Source: an uncultured Gemmiger sp.
GTDB taxonomy: Bacteria > Bacillota > Clostridia > Oscillospirales > Ruminococcaceae
Assembly (NCBI GenBank): GCA_944382835.1
Contig: CALWNP010000006.1
Location: 1-64,000 of the forward strand
Direction of reading: 5' to 3'
DNA length: 64,000 bases
The notes below the pieces were generated by a model. The model did no database searches. It was not told the origin of the DNA and saw nothing but the letters and a program-made list of their open reading frames with translations. The position numbers and the translations under genes are program-made. Numbering within the stretch: the stretch's first letter is position 1; each line of letters begins with the position of its first letter. Below are positions 1 to 8,796 of this stretch, one piece after another.

Positions 1-3
1 AAC

Positions 4-52
4 AAAAAATGAGATAGGCAAACCCTTTCGGGAATGTCTATCTCATTTTTTT
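4..52 (-). terminator. Intrinsic terminator of the dnaJ end of the heat-shock operon
   Basis: A long hairpin is formed by AATGAGATAG against CTATCTCATT with an inner CCC/GGG stem. It is flanked by A-runs on the left and T-runs on the right, so it can terminate in both directions. It lies just downstream of dnaJ, which reads leftward. Confidence 0.85.
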
Positions 53-91
53 AGACTATTTTGCAACAGCCCCTTTTGTCTGTCTAAGGGA

Positions 92-1261
92 TCAAGAGGT
101 AAACCGGTCACGGAGGTTCTTGAAGAAGCCACGGCGCTTCTCGTAGTTCTCGTCCTTCAGGGTCGCCTCAAAGTTTTTCAGCGCTTCCCGCTGTGTGCGG
201 GTCAGCTTTTTGGGGATCTCCACATCCACGATGACATACTGGTCACCGCGGCCGCGCCCGTTGAGGTATTGGATGCCCTGGCCCCGCAGACGGAACTTGG
301 TTCCGCTCTGGGTTCCTTCGGGAATCCGCTGCATCACACGGCCGTCCACGGTGGGCACCTCCACCTCGTCGCCCAGAACTGCCTGGGAGAAGGTGATGGG
401 GATGTGCACCCAGACATCGTAGCCGTCCCGCTCAAACACGGGATCACTCTTGACAGTAACATGGACAATCACATCACCGGCCGGGCCGCCGTTGCTGCCG
501 GCGTCGCCCTGGCCACGCAGCGCGATGTTCTGATCATCATCAATGCCGGCCGGAATCTTGACCTCCAGCGTTTTGCGGGTGGAAGTCTTGCCGGTGCCGC
601 GGCAGGTCTGGCAGGGATCCTTGATGATGGTGCCGCGGCCGCCGCAGCGAGAGCAGGGCTGCTGGCTCTGCATCACACCGAAGGGGGTGCGCTGTTGCCG
701 CAGCACATAGCCGCGGCCGCCGCAATCGGGGCAGGTCTCGGGGGAGGTGCCCCGTTTGGCACCGGAGCCGCCACAGTCGGGGCAGGTGTCCTGCCGGTTG
801 ATGGTGACCTTTTTGGCGCAGCCGTGGGCAGCTTCCTCAAAGGTCAGAATCACGCTGGCCTGGATGTCGTGGCCCTTGCGGGGGGCACGGGGATTGGCCC
901 GTGTGCTGCCGCCAAAGCCGCCGAATCCACCGCCGAAGATATCACCGAAAATGTCGCCCAGATCAACGCCGCCGAATCCGCCGCCAAAGCCGCCGCCGAA
1001 TCCACCGCCGCCGTTTTCGGCCGCATAGTTGGGATCCACGCCAGCAAAACCAAACTGGTCGTAGCGCTTGCGCTTCTCGGGGTTGGAGAGGACGTCGTTG
1101 GCTTCGTTGACCTCTTTGAAATGTTCCTCGGCATCCTTGTCGCCGGGGTGCAGGTCGGGGTGGTACTTCTTCGCCAGTTTGCGGTAGGCACTTTTGATTT
1201 CCGCCTCGCTGGCGTTTTTCCCGATGCCCAGAACCTCATAATAGTCTCTTTTTTCTGCCAT
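92..1261 (-). CDS. dnaJ: Chaperone protein DnaJ (Hsp40)
   Basis: Cytoplasmic co-chaperone that stimulates DnaK ATPase activity and delivers unfolded substrates. The 389-residue protein has the full type I layout: J-domain with HPD at residues 34-36, a Gly/Phe-rich linker around 80-125, four CxxCxGxG zinc-finger repeats (CPDCGGSG, CPDCGGRG, CSRCGGRG, CQTCRGTG), and the C-terminal substrate-binding domains. It is the last gene of hrcA-grpE-dnaK-dnaJ, 124 bp after dnaK, and is followed by a strong terminator. Regulation is presumably from the CIRCE-controlled promoter at the head of the operon. Confidence 0.98.
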   Translation of the reverse strand: MAEKRDYYEVLGIGKNASEAEIKSAYRKLAKKYHPDLHPGDKDAEEHFKEVNEANDVLSNPEKRKRYDQFGFAGVDPNYAAENGGGGFGGGFGGGFGGVDLGDIFGDIFGGGFGGFGGSTRANPRAPRKGHDIQASVILTFEEAAHGCAKKVTINRQDTCPDCGGSGAKRGTSPETCPDCGGRGYVLRQQRTPFGVMQSQQPCSRCGGRGTIIKDPCQTCRGTGKTSTRKTLEVKIPAGIDDDQNIALRGQGDAGSNGGPAGDVIVHVTVKSDPVFERDGYDVWVHIPITFSQAVLGDEVEVPTVDGRVMQRIPEGTQSGTKFRLRGQGIQYLNGRGRGDQYVIVDVEIPKKLTRTQREALKNFEATLKDENYEKRRGFFKNLRDRFTS

Positions 1262-1298
1262 AGTATCACACCTTTATGTGGTCGATAAACCCCACAAC

Positions 1299-1326
1299 GG
1301 CCGCTGCCGAGAATCCGGCAGCGGCC
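1299..1326 (-). promoter_or_regulatory. Intercistronic hairpin between dnaK and dnaJ
   Basis: A perfect 11-bp inverted repeat (GGCCGCTGCCG / CGGCAGCGGCC) with a 6-nt loop sits in the 124-bp dnaK-dnaJ gap. No U-run follows on the minus strand, so it is probably an mRNA-processing or stability element rather than a terminator. That role is inference. Confidence 0.5.
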
Positions 1327-1385
1327 AGTGGAGTCAGGACATGACCTGGGCCGCTTGGGCAGGCCTGTCAGTGTCCTGCATTGAA

Positions 1386-3224
1386 TTACACTTCGTGGAA
1401 GTCAGCATCCACAGCGCCGTCATCCTTGGGCTGTGCGCCGGTGGAGCCGTTGGGCTGCTGGCCGGCACCAGGCTGCTGCTGCGCATTCTGCTGAGCCTGC
1501 TGATAGACCTTCTCGCTGATGGCGTAGAACGCCTTCTGCAGCTCATCCTGCTTTGCCTTGATGTCATCGATGGAGCCGGACTTGAGGGCTTCCTTCAGGG
1601 CAGAGAGCTTGGTCTCGCACTCGCTCTTCTCGGAGGCAGAAACCTTGTCGCCCAGCTCATTCAGAGCCTTCTCGGTCTGGAAGACCATCTGGTCGGCGTT
1701 GTTGCGGATATCCACTTCCTCACGGCGCTTCTTATCCTCGGCAGCGTACTGCTCAGCATCCTTGACAGCCTTGTCGATGTCATCCTTGCTCATGTTGGTG
1801 GAAGCGGTGATGGTGATGCTCTGCTCCTTGCCGGTGCCCAGATCCTTGGCGGAGACATGAACAATGCCGTTGGCATCGATATCGAAGGTCACTTCGATCT
1901 GAGGCACGCCACGGGGAGCCGGAGCGATGCCATCCAGGTGGAAGGTACCCAGGCTCTTGTTGTCGCGGGCAAACTCACGCTCGCCCTGCAGGACGTTGAC
2001 TTCCACGCTGGGCTGGTTGTCGGCGGCAGTGGAGAAGACCTGGCTCTTCTTGGTGGGGATGGTGGTGTTGCGCTCGATGATCTTGGTGCAGACGCCGCCC
2101 AGGGTTTCGATGCCCAGGCTCAGCGGGGTGACATCCAGCAGCAGCAGACCCTTGACATCGCCCTGCAGAACGCCGCCCTGGATGGCAGCGCCCACAGCAA
2201 CACATTCATCGGGGTTGATGCCCTTGAAGGGCTCGCAGTTCAGTTCCTTCTTGACCGCGTCGTAGACAGCGGGGATACGGGTGGAACCGCCGACCATCAG
2301 AACCTTCTTCAGGTCGCTGGCTTTCAGACCGGCATCGGCCAGAGCCTTGCGCACAGGAGTCATGGTACGGTCGACCAGATCAGAGGTCAGTTCGTTGAAC
2401 TTCGCACGGGTCAGGGTCATATCCAGGTGCTTGGGGCCGTTGGCATCAGCGGTGATGAAGGGCAGGTTGATGTTGGTGGAGGTGGCGCTGGACAGCTCGA
2501 TCTTGGCCTTCTCGGCAGCTTCCTTCAGACGCTGCGCAGCCATCTTGTCGTTGCGCAGATCGATGTTGTTCTCGCGCTTGAAGTCCTCGGCCATCCAGTC
2601 GATGATGCGCTGGTCGAAGTCATCGCCGCCCAGGTGGGTATCACCGTTGGTGGCCAGAACTTCGGTCACGCCGTCGCCCATCTCGATGATGGAGACATCG
2701 AAGGTGCCGCCGCCCAGGTCGTACACCATGATCTTCTGATCGGCTTCCTTATCGATGCCGTAGGCCAGGGAAGCAGCGGTGGGCTCGTTGATGATCCGCT
2801 TGACGTTCAGACCGGCAATGGTGCCGGCGTTCTTGGTGGCCTGACGCTGGCTGTCGTTGAAGTAGGCAGGGACGGTGATGACCGCCTCGGTGACCGGCTC
2901 GCCCAGATAAGCTTCGGCATCGGCCTTCAGCTTGGACAGGATCATAGCGCTGATTTCCTCAGGGGTGTAATCCTTGCCGCCGGCATGAACCTTCTCGGCA
3001 GTGCCCATCTTCCGCTTGATGGAGGAGATGGTGTTTTCGGGGTTGGTGATGGCCTGACGTTTTGCAACCTGGCCAACCAGACGCTCGCCGGTCTTGGTGA
3101 AGCCGACGACAGACGGGGTGGTACGGGAACCTTCCGAGTTGGCGATAACGACGGGCTCGCCGCCTTCCATCACGGCGACACAACTGTTGGTAGTACCAAG
3201 GTCAATACCAATGATTTTACTCAT
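1386..3224 (-). CDS. dnaK: Molecular chaperone DnaK (Hsp70)
   Basis: ATP-driven chaperone of the cytosol. The 612-residue protein opens with the actin-fold phosphate loop [10 protein letters not shown], and carries the nucleotide-binding signatures [12 protein letters not shown] and LVGGSTRIP. The substrate-binding domain ([15 protein letters not shown]) follows, then a helical lid and a Gln/Gly-rich tail ending DADFHEV, which is typical of Gram-positive DnaK. Length is normal. A ribosome-binding site AGGGAG precedes the ATG. It follows grpE by 85 bp, a gap holding a small hairpin. Confidence 0.99.
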   Translation of the reverse strand: MSKIIGIDLGTTNSCVAVMEGGEPVVIANSEGSRTTPSVVGFTKTGERLVGQVAKRQAITNPENTISSIKRKMGTAEKVHAGGKDYTPEEISAMILSKLKADAEAYLGEPVTEAVITVPAYFNDSQRQATKNAGTIAGLNVKRIINEPTAASLAYGIDKEADQKIMVYDLGGGTFDVSIIEMGDGVTEVLATNGDTHLGGDDFDQRIIDWMAEDFKRENNIDLRNDKMAAQRLKEAAEKAKIELSSATSTNINLPFITADANGPKHLDMTLTRAKFNELTSDLVDRTMTPVRKALADAGLKASDLKKVLMVGGSTRIPAVYDAVKKELNCEPFKGINPDECVAVGAAIQGGVLQGDVKGLLLLDVTPLSLGIETLGGVCTKIIERNTTIPTKKSQVFSTAADNQPSVEVNVLQGEREFARDNKSLGTFHLDGIAPAPRGVPQIEVTFDIDANGIVHVSAKDLGTGKEQSITITASTNMSKDDIDKAVKDAEQYAAEDKKRREEVDIRNNADQMVFQTEKALNELGDKVSASEKSECETKLSALKEALKSGSIDDIKAKQDELQKAFYAISEKVYQQAQQNAQQQPGAGQQPNGSTGAQPKDDGAVDADFHEV

Positions 3225-3278
3225 AATATAAAACTCCCTTCAAAATTGCTTTGAAAATGGTAAATGTCAAATTTATCT

Positions 3279-3301
3279 GAACGGATGTTGCCATCCGGTT
3301 C
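3279..3301 (-). promoter_or_regulatory. Small hairpin between grpE and dnaK
   Basis: GAACGGATG and CATCCGGTTC form a short, slightly bulged stem with a 4-nt loop between grpE and dnaK. There is no terminator U-tract. It may affect processing of the operon mRNA; this is inference. Confidence 0.35.
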
Positions 3302-3309
3302 ATTCTTTT

Positions 3310-3957
3310 TTATTCGGCGACAACCACCGTAGCATGGCGGATGATCTTGTCACCGATCTTGTATCCCTTCTGGAACACCCGGACAACGGTGCCGCTTTCC
3401 TGGCCTTCCTCGGGAGGGACCTGCTGGACGGCGTTCATGAAGTTGGGGTCAAAGGCTTTGCCAAGGGCTTCGATCTCGGTGATGTTGAGGGTCTGCAGCG
3501 CCTTGTCGGCTTTGTCCAGCGTCATCATGACGCCTTTTTTGTAATTCTCGTCAGCGCAGTCGGCGTTGGCGGCCATATCCAGGGTGTCCAGAATCCCCAG
3601 GATCTGGGTGACGGCATGGCTGACGCCGTCGTTGAACTTCTGATCCGCTTCCCGGGCCGAGCGCTTGCGGTAGTTGTCATACTCGGCAGCGGTGCGCAGC
3701 AGCTGATTCTTCAGCTCGGCAGCCTTGGCTTCGGCGGCTTCCGCCTTGGCCTTCAGCGCCTCGTTTTCCCGGTTCTTTTTGCCGAACCAGTCTTTCTTTT
3801 CCTTTTCGGTCTTGGGGGCCTTTTCCTCCTTGGCTTCCTCGCCTTTCTTTTCGGCAGGGGTGCTGTCGGCGGCTTCGGCCTCGGGCTGTTTGGTTTCCGG
3901 CTGCACGGCGGTTTCGGGTTCAGCCTGGGTGGCTTGTTTCTTTTCCTGTTCGCTCAT
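3310..3957 (-). CDS. grpE: Nucleotide exchange factor GrpE
   Basis: Homodimeric ADP/ATP exchange factor for DnaK. About 215 residues: an acidic, low-complexity N-terminus rich in Glu/Ala/Lys (to about residue 75), a long coiled-coil (RTAAEYDNYRKRSAREAD), and the C-terminal beta-domain with VPPEEGQESGTVVRVFQKGYKIGD split across the typical motif. I chose the ATG at 3957 because it follows GGAGGAG and overlaps the hrcA stop as ATGA. A longer reading frame upstream (to 4119) lies inside hrcA and is not credible. Confidence 0.96.
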   Translation of the reverse strand: MSEQEKKQATQAEPETAVQPETKQPEAEAADSTPAEKKGEEAKEEKAPKTEKEKKDWFGKKNRENEALKAKAEAAEAKAAELKNQLLRTAAEYDNYRKRSAREADQKFNDGVSHAVTQILGILDTLDMAANADCADENYKKGVMMTLDKADKALQTLNITEIEALGKAFDPNFMNAVQQVPPEEGQESGTVVRVFQKGYKIGDKIIRHATVVVAE

Positions 3958-4979
3958 TGCGGCTCCTCCTGTTTCTTCCCGGACATCCATTGTCCGAGCT
4001 TGTTTGCAAAATAATCCAGTATGGGGATCAGACGCTGAAATTCCATCCGGTTGGATCCCAGCAGGGCAATGGACCCGGTCAGGCCGCCGCCGGCAAGATA
4101 CCGCTTGCTGACAATGCACAGGCCCGGCATCTGGGGATCCAGATCACTGCCCAGGGTGGCGGTAACCTTACCGCCGTCCGGCTCGATGAGCTCGTTGGCA
4201 GCTTCGCTGTCGGAGAAGACCTCCAGCAGCGTTCCCAGGTTCTGGCGGACATCCGGCATCTGTGCCAGATATTGTGCTCCTTCCAGATAAACCTGGGGGT
4301 CGGTGCGGACCAGTGCTTCGGCGGCCAGGACCACCGGCGCCAGCCGCTCGCCCACTGCCATGACCAGACTTCCGGTCAGCATGGGAGTCAGATCCTCGGG
4401 GGCCACAAAGGTCAGCCCACGGTTGAGCAGCTGGCTCAGCTCCAGGGCATCGCTGCGGGTCAGGCCGGTTTCAATCCGGGCCACCCGGGTGCGAACCCCG
4501 CCGGCACTGGTAACGGCGAGAACCGCTGCCGAATACCGGCCAACCTGTACCACCTCAAAGTGGGCAATGCAGAGGTCCTCCGAGCGGGGGGTGGTGGCTG
4601 CCGCTGCACAGTGGGTGATTTCGGCCAGGGCGCGTGCAGCGCTCTGGGCCAGCTTTTCCGGCTCCACATCCATGGAGCGGAAGAGCTGATCGATCTGCTC
4701 CCGGTCCTCGTCCTCCAGATGGATGGCGTTGGGGGCCTGCAGAAGATGATCGAGATAATACCGGTACCCTTTGGGGCTGGGAACCCGCCCCGCGCTGGTG
4801 TGGGGCTGTTCCAAAAGTCCCAACTTGGTCAGGGCTGCCATCTCATTGCGCAGTGTCGCGCTGGACAGCGCCATGTCAAAGTAGCTGGCCAGCAATCCAC
4901 TGCCGACCGGCTCTCCGGCTGAGGCGTAGAGGGCAACGATCGCTTCCAGGATTCGCTGCTTGCGTGCGTCCATTGCCAT
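3954..4979 (-). CDS. hrcA: Heat-inducible transcription repressor HrcA
   Basis: DNA-binding repressor of class I heat-shock genes; it binds CIRCE and its activity is tied to GroEL. The 341-residue protein has an N-terminal winged helix (LRNEMAALTKLGLLEQPHTSAGRVPS, the HrcA hallmark) and the GAF-like HrcA domain after it. It is the first gene of the operon, with AAAGGAG upstream of the ATG. Another in-frame ATG lies two codons later. A perfect CIRCE sits 26 bp upstream, so the operon is autoregulated. Confidence 0.98.
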   Translation of the reverse strand: MAMDARKQRILEAIVALYASAGEPVGSGLLASYFDMALSSATLRNEMAALTKLGLLEQPHTSAGRVPSPKGYRYYLDHLLQAPNAIHLEDEDREQIDQLFRSMDVEPEKLAQSAARALAEITHCAAAATTPRSEDLCIAHFEVVQVGRYSAAVLAVTSAGGVRTRVARIETGLTRSDALELSQLLNRGLTFVAPEDLTPMLTGSLVMAVGERLAPVVLAAEALVRTDPQVYLEGAQYLAQMPDVRQNLGTLLEVFSDSEAANELIEPDGGKVTATLGSDLDPQMPGLCIVSKRYLAGGGLTGSIALLGSNRMEFQRLIPILDYFANKLGQWMSGKKQEEPQ

Positions 4980-5004
4980 GCGTCCTCATCTCCTTTAAAT
5001 TTGT

Positions 5005-5031
5005 TTAGCACTCTGTACTCCCGAGTGCTAA
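5005..5031 (-). promoter_or_regulatory. CIRCE operator (HrcA binding site)
   Basis: Perfect consensus TTAGCACTC-N9-GAGTGCTAA, directly downstream of the operon promoter and upstream of hrcA. This is the textbook HrcA operator. Confidence 0.98.
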
Positions 5032-5035
5032 TTTT

Positions 5036-5063
5036 ATTATATCCCAACCCGGTCCGCTGTCAA
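5036..5063 (-). promoter_or_regulatory. Sigma-A promoter of the hrcA operon
   Basis: Minus-strand -35 TTGACA (5058-5063) and -10 TATAAT (5036-5041) are separated by 16 bp, both perfect consensus hexamers. CIRCE starts 4 bp downstream of the -10 box. Confidence 0.92.
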
Positions 5064-5133
5064 GTGTTTTTTTGAAAATACTTGATAATTCTCAGAAGTT
5101 TAACAGTTTTGACACAAACTGATGACAGGACAC

Positions 5134-5168
5134 AAAAAGGGCCGGCGGCGCATGCAGCACCCCGGCCC
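5134..5168 (-). terminator. Intrinsic terminator after spoVT
   Basis: On the minus strand GGGCCGG ... CCGGCCC forms a stem followed by TTTTTGTG. A second hairpin (CACCTGC/GCAGGTG, 5168-5185) adjoins it. Confidence 0.75.
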
Positions 5169-5202
5169 ACCTGCCCAAGCAGGTGCTTTTTGTGGGAACG
5201 GA

Positions 5203-5745
5203 TTACTCTTCCATCCATTTGGAAAGGAAGGAGGCGGCAACACTGACAGCGCGCACCACCTCCTCGGTGGGGGGCGGGTCTTTGGCCGTGCCCACCAGAC
5301 AGACACCGCCCTCGATGTCGCCGTGCGCCACGATGGGGGCGACACAGAGCAACTGCCGGTCGCTGCGCTCAAAGGCCCGTACCCGCTTGGCAATCTCGCT
5401 GGGAGCAGTGTAAACGCTGCGCATGGCCAAAAGGCTTTCCAGCGCCTCCGAGATGGAGCGGCCCATCACATCGCTGCGGGCGGGCCCGGTGGCGGCCACA
5501 ATCACATCCCGGTCGCAGACCAAAACCGGGCGGCCCAGGCTTTTGGCCAGTACCTCGGCGTAAACCCCCGAAAGCTGGCCCAGTTCCACCAGCGGAGAAT
5601 ATTTTTTGAAGACGACTTCACCGTCTGCTGCGGTAAAAATTTCCAGTGCGTCACCCCGGCGGATGCGTTGGGTGCGGCGGATCTCCTTGGGAATGACCAC
5701 CCGACCCAGTTCGTCAATGCGGCGCACAATTCCGGTTGCTTTCAT
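5203..5745 (-). CDS. spoVT: Stage V sporulation protein T, AbrB-like forespore regulator
   Basis: Transcription factor acting in the forespore to modulate sigma-G genes. About 180 residues: an N-terminal swapped-hairpin AbrB domain (MKATGIVRRIDELGRVVIPK, EIRRTQRIRRGD) and a C-terminal GAF-like domain. The length and opening residues match SpoVT closely. An extra ATG lies immediately upstream at 5748, and the choice between the two is not decisive. It is monocistronic, with its own terminator. Confidence 0.95.
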   Translation of the reverse strand: MKATGIVRRIDELGRVVIPKEIRRTQRIRRGDALEIFTAADGEVVFKKYSPLVELGQLSGVYAEVLAKSLGRPVLVCDRDVIVAATGPARSDVMGRSISEALESLLAMRSVYTAPSEIAKRVRAFERSDRQLLCVAPIVAHGDIEGGVCLVGTAKDPPPTEEVVRAVSVAASFLSKWMEE

Positions 5746-5876
5746 CATTGAAATCCCCCATTTTCAGTTTGGTTTGTGCCTGGCACTAGCATTTGTAAAA
5801 CAAGGGATTTTATACCTGCCCTTGCGCGGCCCTCCTTCCGGCGCTACAATAAAGGCACCAGAGAGGAGGCCTGGCC

Positions 5877-6356
5877 ATGAAGGAAAACGGACTGTTGCAG
5901 ACCACTCTGTGCTATCTGGAACGGGATGGCTGCTACCTGATGCTCCACCGTATCAAAAAGAAAAAGGATGTGAACCATGACAAGTGGATCGGGGTGGGCG
6001 GCAAATTTGAACCGGGGGAGGACGCCCTGGGCTGCGTGATGCGGGAGGTACGGGAGGAAACCGGTTACCGGATGCAGCAGCCTCTTTACCGCGGCATGGT
6101 GGATTTTTACTGCCCACCTTGGGAACCGGAGCGGATGCATCTGTACACCTGCACAGACTTTTCCGGCACGCAGGTGGATTGTGACGAGGGAGATCTGGAA
6201 TGGGTCCCCAAAGAGCAGGTGCAGTCTTTGCCCATCTGGGAAGGGGACAAGATCTTTTTCCGGCTTCTCAACCAGGGGGCACCCTTCTTTCATCTGGAGC
6301 TGTATTACCGCGGCGACCATCTGGAAAAAGCAATTCTGGATGGCCAGCTGCTGTGA
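5877..6356 (+). CDS. Nudix hydrolase, MutT/8-oxo-dGTPase type
   Basis: Predicted nucleoside diphosphate hydrolase that cleans oxidised or other non-standard nucleotides. The 159-residue protein contains a complete Nudix box (GGKFEPGED ... REVREETGY) at about residues 41-65, in the common GX5EX7REUXEEXGU form. The N-terminal segment TTLCYLERDGCYLMLHR resembles 8-oxo-dGTP diphosphatases of Firmicutes. The start is supported by GAGAGGAGG. It converges with the nucleotidyltransferase gene over a shared terminator. Substrate is not provable from sequence. Confidence 0.9.
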   Translation: MKENGLLQTTLCYLERDGCYLMLHRIKKKKDVNHDKWIGVGGKFEPGEDALGCVMREVREETGYRMQQPLYRGMVDFYCPPWEPERMHLYTCTDFSGTQVDCDEGDLEWVPKEQVQSLPIWEGDKIFFRLLNQGAPFFHLELYYRGDHLEKAILDGQLL

Positions 6357-6400
6357 AAAACCGGAGATTCCCTTACATTATATAAGAAGAGACAGAAAGA

Positions 6401-6435
6401 AATCGAACCCTGCCAGCCGGCAGGGTTCGATTGGC
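6401..6435. terminator. Bidirectional terminator between convergent genes
   Basis: Perfect 14-bp inverted repeat AATCGAACCCTGCC / GGCAGGGTTCGATT with a 4-nt loop, between the convergent Nudix and nucleotidyltransferase genes. Confidence 0.8.
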
Positions 6436-6449
6436 TATATGGCAAGGGA

Positions 6450-7376
6450 TTAGAACAGTGGTCCGGTGGGATACATTCCTTCCTCAGCCATGCGGCGCAA
6501 CGCCTCCATCAGCTCGGGCTTGTCCTCCCGATAGGTGACCCCATGCCACTTGTCGGGGCTGGTGAGAACCTTGACCTCGGCACGCTCGGCGGCCAGGGCA
6601 TCGGAGACGACGGTGGGCAGATAATACTCGCATTTCAGCGGGTTGGTTTGCAGCCCCTGCTGCAAAAAGTCCCGGAATCCGACCTGTGCCTCCTTGATAA
6701 AGGCGGGGGTAAAACCCCAGAGATTCATCGAGACGATGGTGTCTGCCGGCAGCATGGTCCAGCTGGTGCCGTTGTCTTCGGTGTAATGAATCCCTTCGGG
6801 GCAGGTCTCGATCCGGGTACGCTCGGTGACCTGATCCAGATTGCCGTCGGCGTCGATGGAACAGACCCCCCGGGAGACCGACCCGTTGGCGCTGACGGTG
6901 TTGCCCAGCAAAAAGCCAACCATGGCCCAGGCGTACTTGCTCCCGTCGGTGTGGTGCGAAAGATAGTCGTAGATCAGCCGGAAACAGGTGGGACCATAGT
7001 AATCGTCGGCGTTGATAACGGCGAAGGGGGCGTCCCCGATTTCCTCGGCGGCACACAAGACTGCGTGGGCGGTTCCCCAGGGTTTGACCCGTTCGGGGGG
7101 CAGGGCGAAACCGGCGGGAATTTTGTCCAGTTCCTGGTAGGCATAGCGGATGTCCATTCCGGCGCGGGCGGCACGGGCACCGACGGTGGCCTTGAACTCC
7201 TGTTCAATGGCGTGCTTGATGATAAACACCACGGTGCCAAATCCGGCGCGCCGTGCGTCATACAGGCTGTAATCCAGGATGGCTTCACCGTGGGGCCCCA
7301 CCGGGTCAATCTGCTTCAACCCGCCGTAACGGCTGCCCATTCCGGCGGCCATGATAACCAAAATCGGCTGTTTCAT
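6450..7376 (-). CDS. Sugar-1-phosphate nucleotidyltransferase family protein
   Basis: A 308-residue GT-A fold nucleotidyltransferase (GlmU/GalU/RfbA superfamily). It has the N-terminal nucleotide-binding loop AAGMGSRYGGLKQ at about residues 10-22, and an Asp pair for metal binding in AVINADDYYG. The central GTAHAVLCA resembles the substrate-positioning GTA motif. Probably makes an NDP-sugar, but the sugar and base cannot be read from sequence. The ATG at 7376 was preferred over a TTG one codon upstream; AGGGAG lies 9 bp before it. Confidence 0.85.
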   Translation of the reverse strand: MKQPILVIMAAGMGSRYGGLKQIDPVGPHGEAILDYSLYDARRAGFGTVVFIIKHAIEQEFKATVGARAARAGMDIRYAYQELDKIPAGFALPPERVKPWGTAHAVLCAAEEIGDAPFAVINADDYYGPTCFRLIYDYLSHHTDGSKYAWAMVGFLLGNTVSANGSVSRGVCSIDADGNLDQVTERTRIETCPEGIHYTEDNGTSWTMLPADTIVSMNLWGFTPAFIKEAQVGFRDFLQQGLQTNPLKCEYYLPTVVSDALAAERAEVKVLTSPDKWHGVTYREDKPELMEALRRMAEEGMYPTGPLF

Positions 7377-7499
7377 CAAGAGATACTCCCTTCTGCAGGT
7401 CTTCTTTCGATTGTCTGTTCTTTATCATACACTTTCTGAGAAAACTGTGCAAGTCAAATGAAAAACATGCAAAAGTCGATGGTGTTTTTACAGCGAGAA

Positions 7500-7508
7500 T
7501 GATATAAT
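7500..7508 (+). promoter_or_regulatory. Extended -10 promoter upstream of the patatin-like gene
   Basis: TGATATAAT is an extended -10 element with a perfect TATAAT (7503-7508). The -35 region is weak. The start codon of the patatin-like gene lies 45 bp further on. Confidence 0.55.
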
Positions 7509-7553
7509 AAAAATAATCATCGTGTACAGTTTTTCCCGGAAGGAGGGAAACGG

Positions 7554-8735
7554 ATGCCGGAGCGAAAAAGGGGCCTGGTGCTGGCCGGCGGCGGGGCCCG
7601 CGGCAGCTACCAGATCGGGGTGTACCAGGCTTTGACTGAACTGGGATGGAAGCCGGAGGTCATTACCGGGACCAGCGTGGGCAGCCTGAACGGTGCGCTG
7701 TTTGTGCTGGATAAACTGGAAGAGGCCATTGACCTGTGGAAAGGTCTGGATATCCACGGCGTTCTGGAAGTTCCGCAGTCCAAATCCCCGGAACAGGTCC
7801 GAGATTTTCTGCTGGACACTTTCCGTGCCGGAGGACTGAACCTGCAGCCGCTGGGGGAGACCATCGACCAGTATCTGGACGAGGAGGCCATGCGGGCCAG
7901 CCCGGTGCGGTACGGTCTGGTGATGACCGAGATGGCAACCCTGAAAAGTCTGCAATATTCCCTGGAGGAGATCCCCCGTGGCCGCCTCAAGGAGTATATG
8001 CTGGCTTCCAGTGCCTGTTTCCCGGCGCTTCGTCCCCAAAAGATTGACGGCGTCAAGTACATCGATGGCGGCTGGCGGGACAATATGCCGCTGGAACTGG
8101 CCGCCCGGCTGGGGGCCACAGAGCTGGTGGGGGTGGACATCGACGGCTGGGGCATTACAAGACCCAACCGCACCGGCTTGACCACCAGGATCATTCACAG
8201 TCACTGGGATCTGGGGCCAATGTTTGATTTTGACGGTGCGCGGGCTGCCCGCAACATCCGGCTGGGGTATTGGGACACCATGCGGTCTTTTGGCAGGGTG
8301 GGCGGTACCGCTTACCCGATCTTGCCCGCTTCCGATAACTTCCTGACCCGGTTTGCAGCGGCCTATCAGCTGGAACTGGCCAAAGCGGTGGCAAAGGCGC
8401 CGGCACTGGCCCTCACCGAGAGCATGGCGCGTCAGGTCCGGGGGTATCCGGCGGCTTATGCCGAAAATCCCGCAGCCCCAACCCGGGGCGCACTGGCACC
8501 GTTGGAGCTGGCGGCAGAGAAGCTGGAAATCCCACCGCAGGAGTCGTACACCCCGCATTTGCTGGCGCTGACCATTCTGGGCAGTTTTGACCGCAATCCC
8601 GCAGAACGATTCCGGAACCTGTTGGGGGAGGAAACCGGCAATGTGGTGGCCGAAGCCGCCATGGCGGCCGCAGCCCCGGAGGACTTTGTGCTGGCGGTTG
8701 TCAGCAAAACATTATCTGAGATGAATCTTTTCTAG
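7554..8735 (+). CDS. Patatin-like phospholipase family protein
   Basis: Predicted serine acyl hydrolase of the patatin/RssA family, probably acting on lipids at the membrane. The 393-residue protein has the oxyanion loop GGGARGSY (residues 12-19), the nucleophile elbow GTSVG with Ser41, and the catalytic Asp171 in IDGGWRDN. Both Ser-Asp dyad residues are present, so it should be active. The start follows GGAAGGAGGG. A C-terminal extension of about 120 residues beyond the patatin core has no motif I recognise. Confidence 0.92.
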   Translation: MPERKRGLVLAGGGARGSYQIGVYQALTELGWKPEVITGTSVGSLNGALFVLDKLEEAIDLWKGLDIHGVLEVPQSKSPEQVRDFLLDTFRAGGLNLQPLGETIDQYLDEEAMRASPVRYGLVMTEMATLKSLQYSLEEIPRGRLKEYMLASSACFPALRPQKIDGVKYIDGGWRDNMPLELAARLGATELVGVDIDGWGITRPNRTGLTTRIIHSHWDLGPMFDFDGARAARNIRLGYWDTMRSFGRVGGTAYPILPASDNFLTRFAAAYQLELAKAVAKAPALALTESMARQVRGYPAAYAENPAAPTRGALAPLELAAEKLEIPPQESYTPHLLALTILGSFDRNPAERFRNLLGEETGNVVAEAAMAAAAPEDFVLAVVSKTLSEMNLF

Positions 8736-8796
8736 TTGAACCAATCCCCCCGGCGGATGCCGGTACCCCTGTATCAGGGAGAAAGGAGGGGCTGTC

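Noticed and set aside
1278..3254. 658-codon open frame on the plus strand
   Set aside because: It is the antisense shadow of dnaK; no ribosome-binding site and no recognisable domains.
5168..5185. Second terminator near spoVT on the plus strand
   Set aside because: CACCTGC/GCAGGTG with a T-run on the plus strand, but no plus-strand gene ends here.
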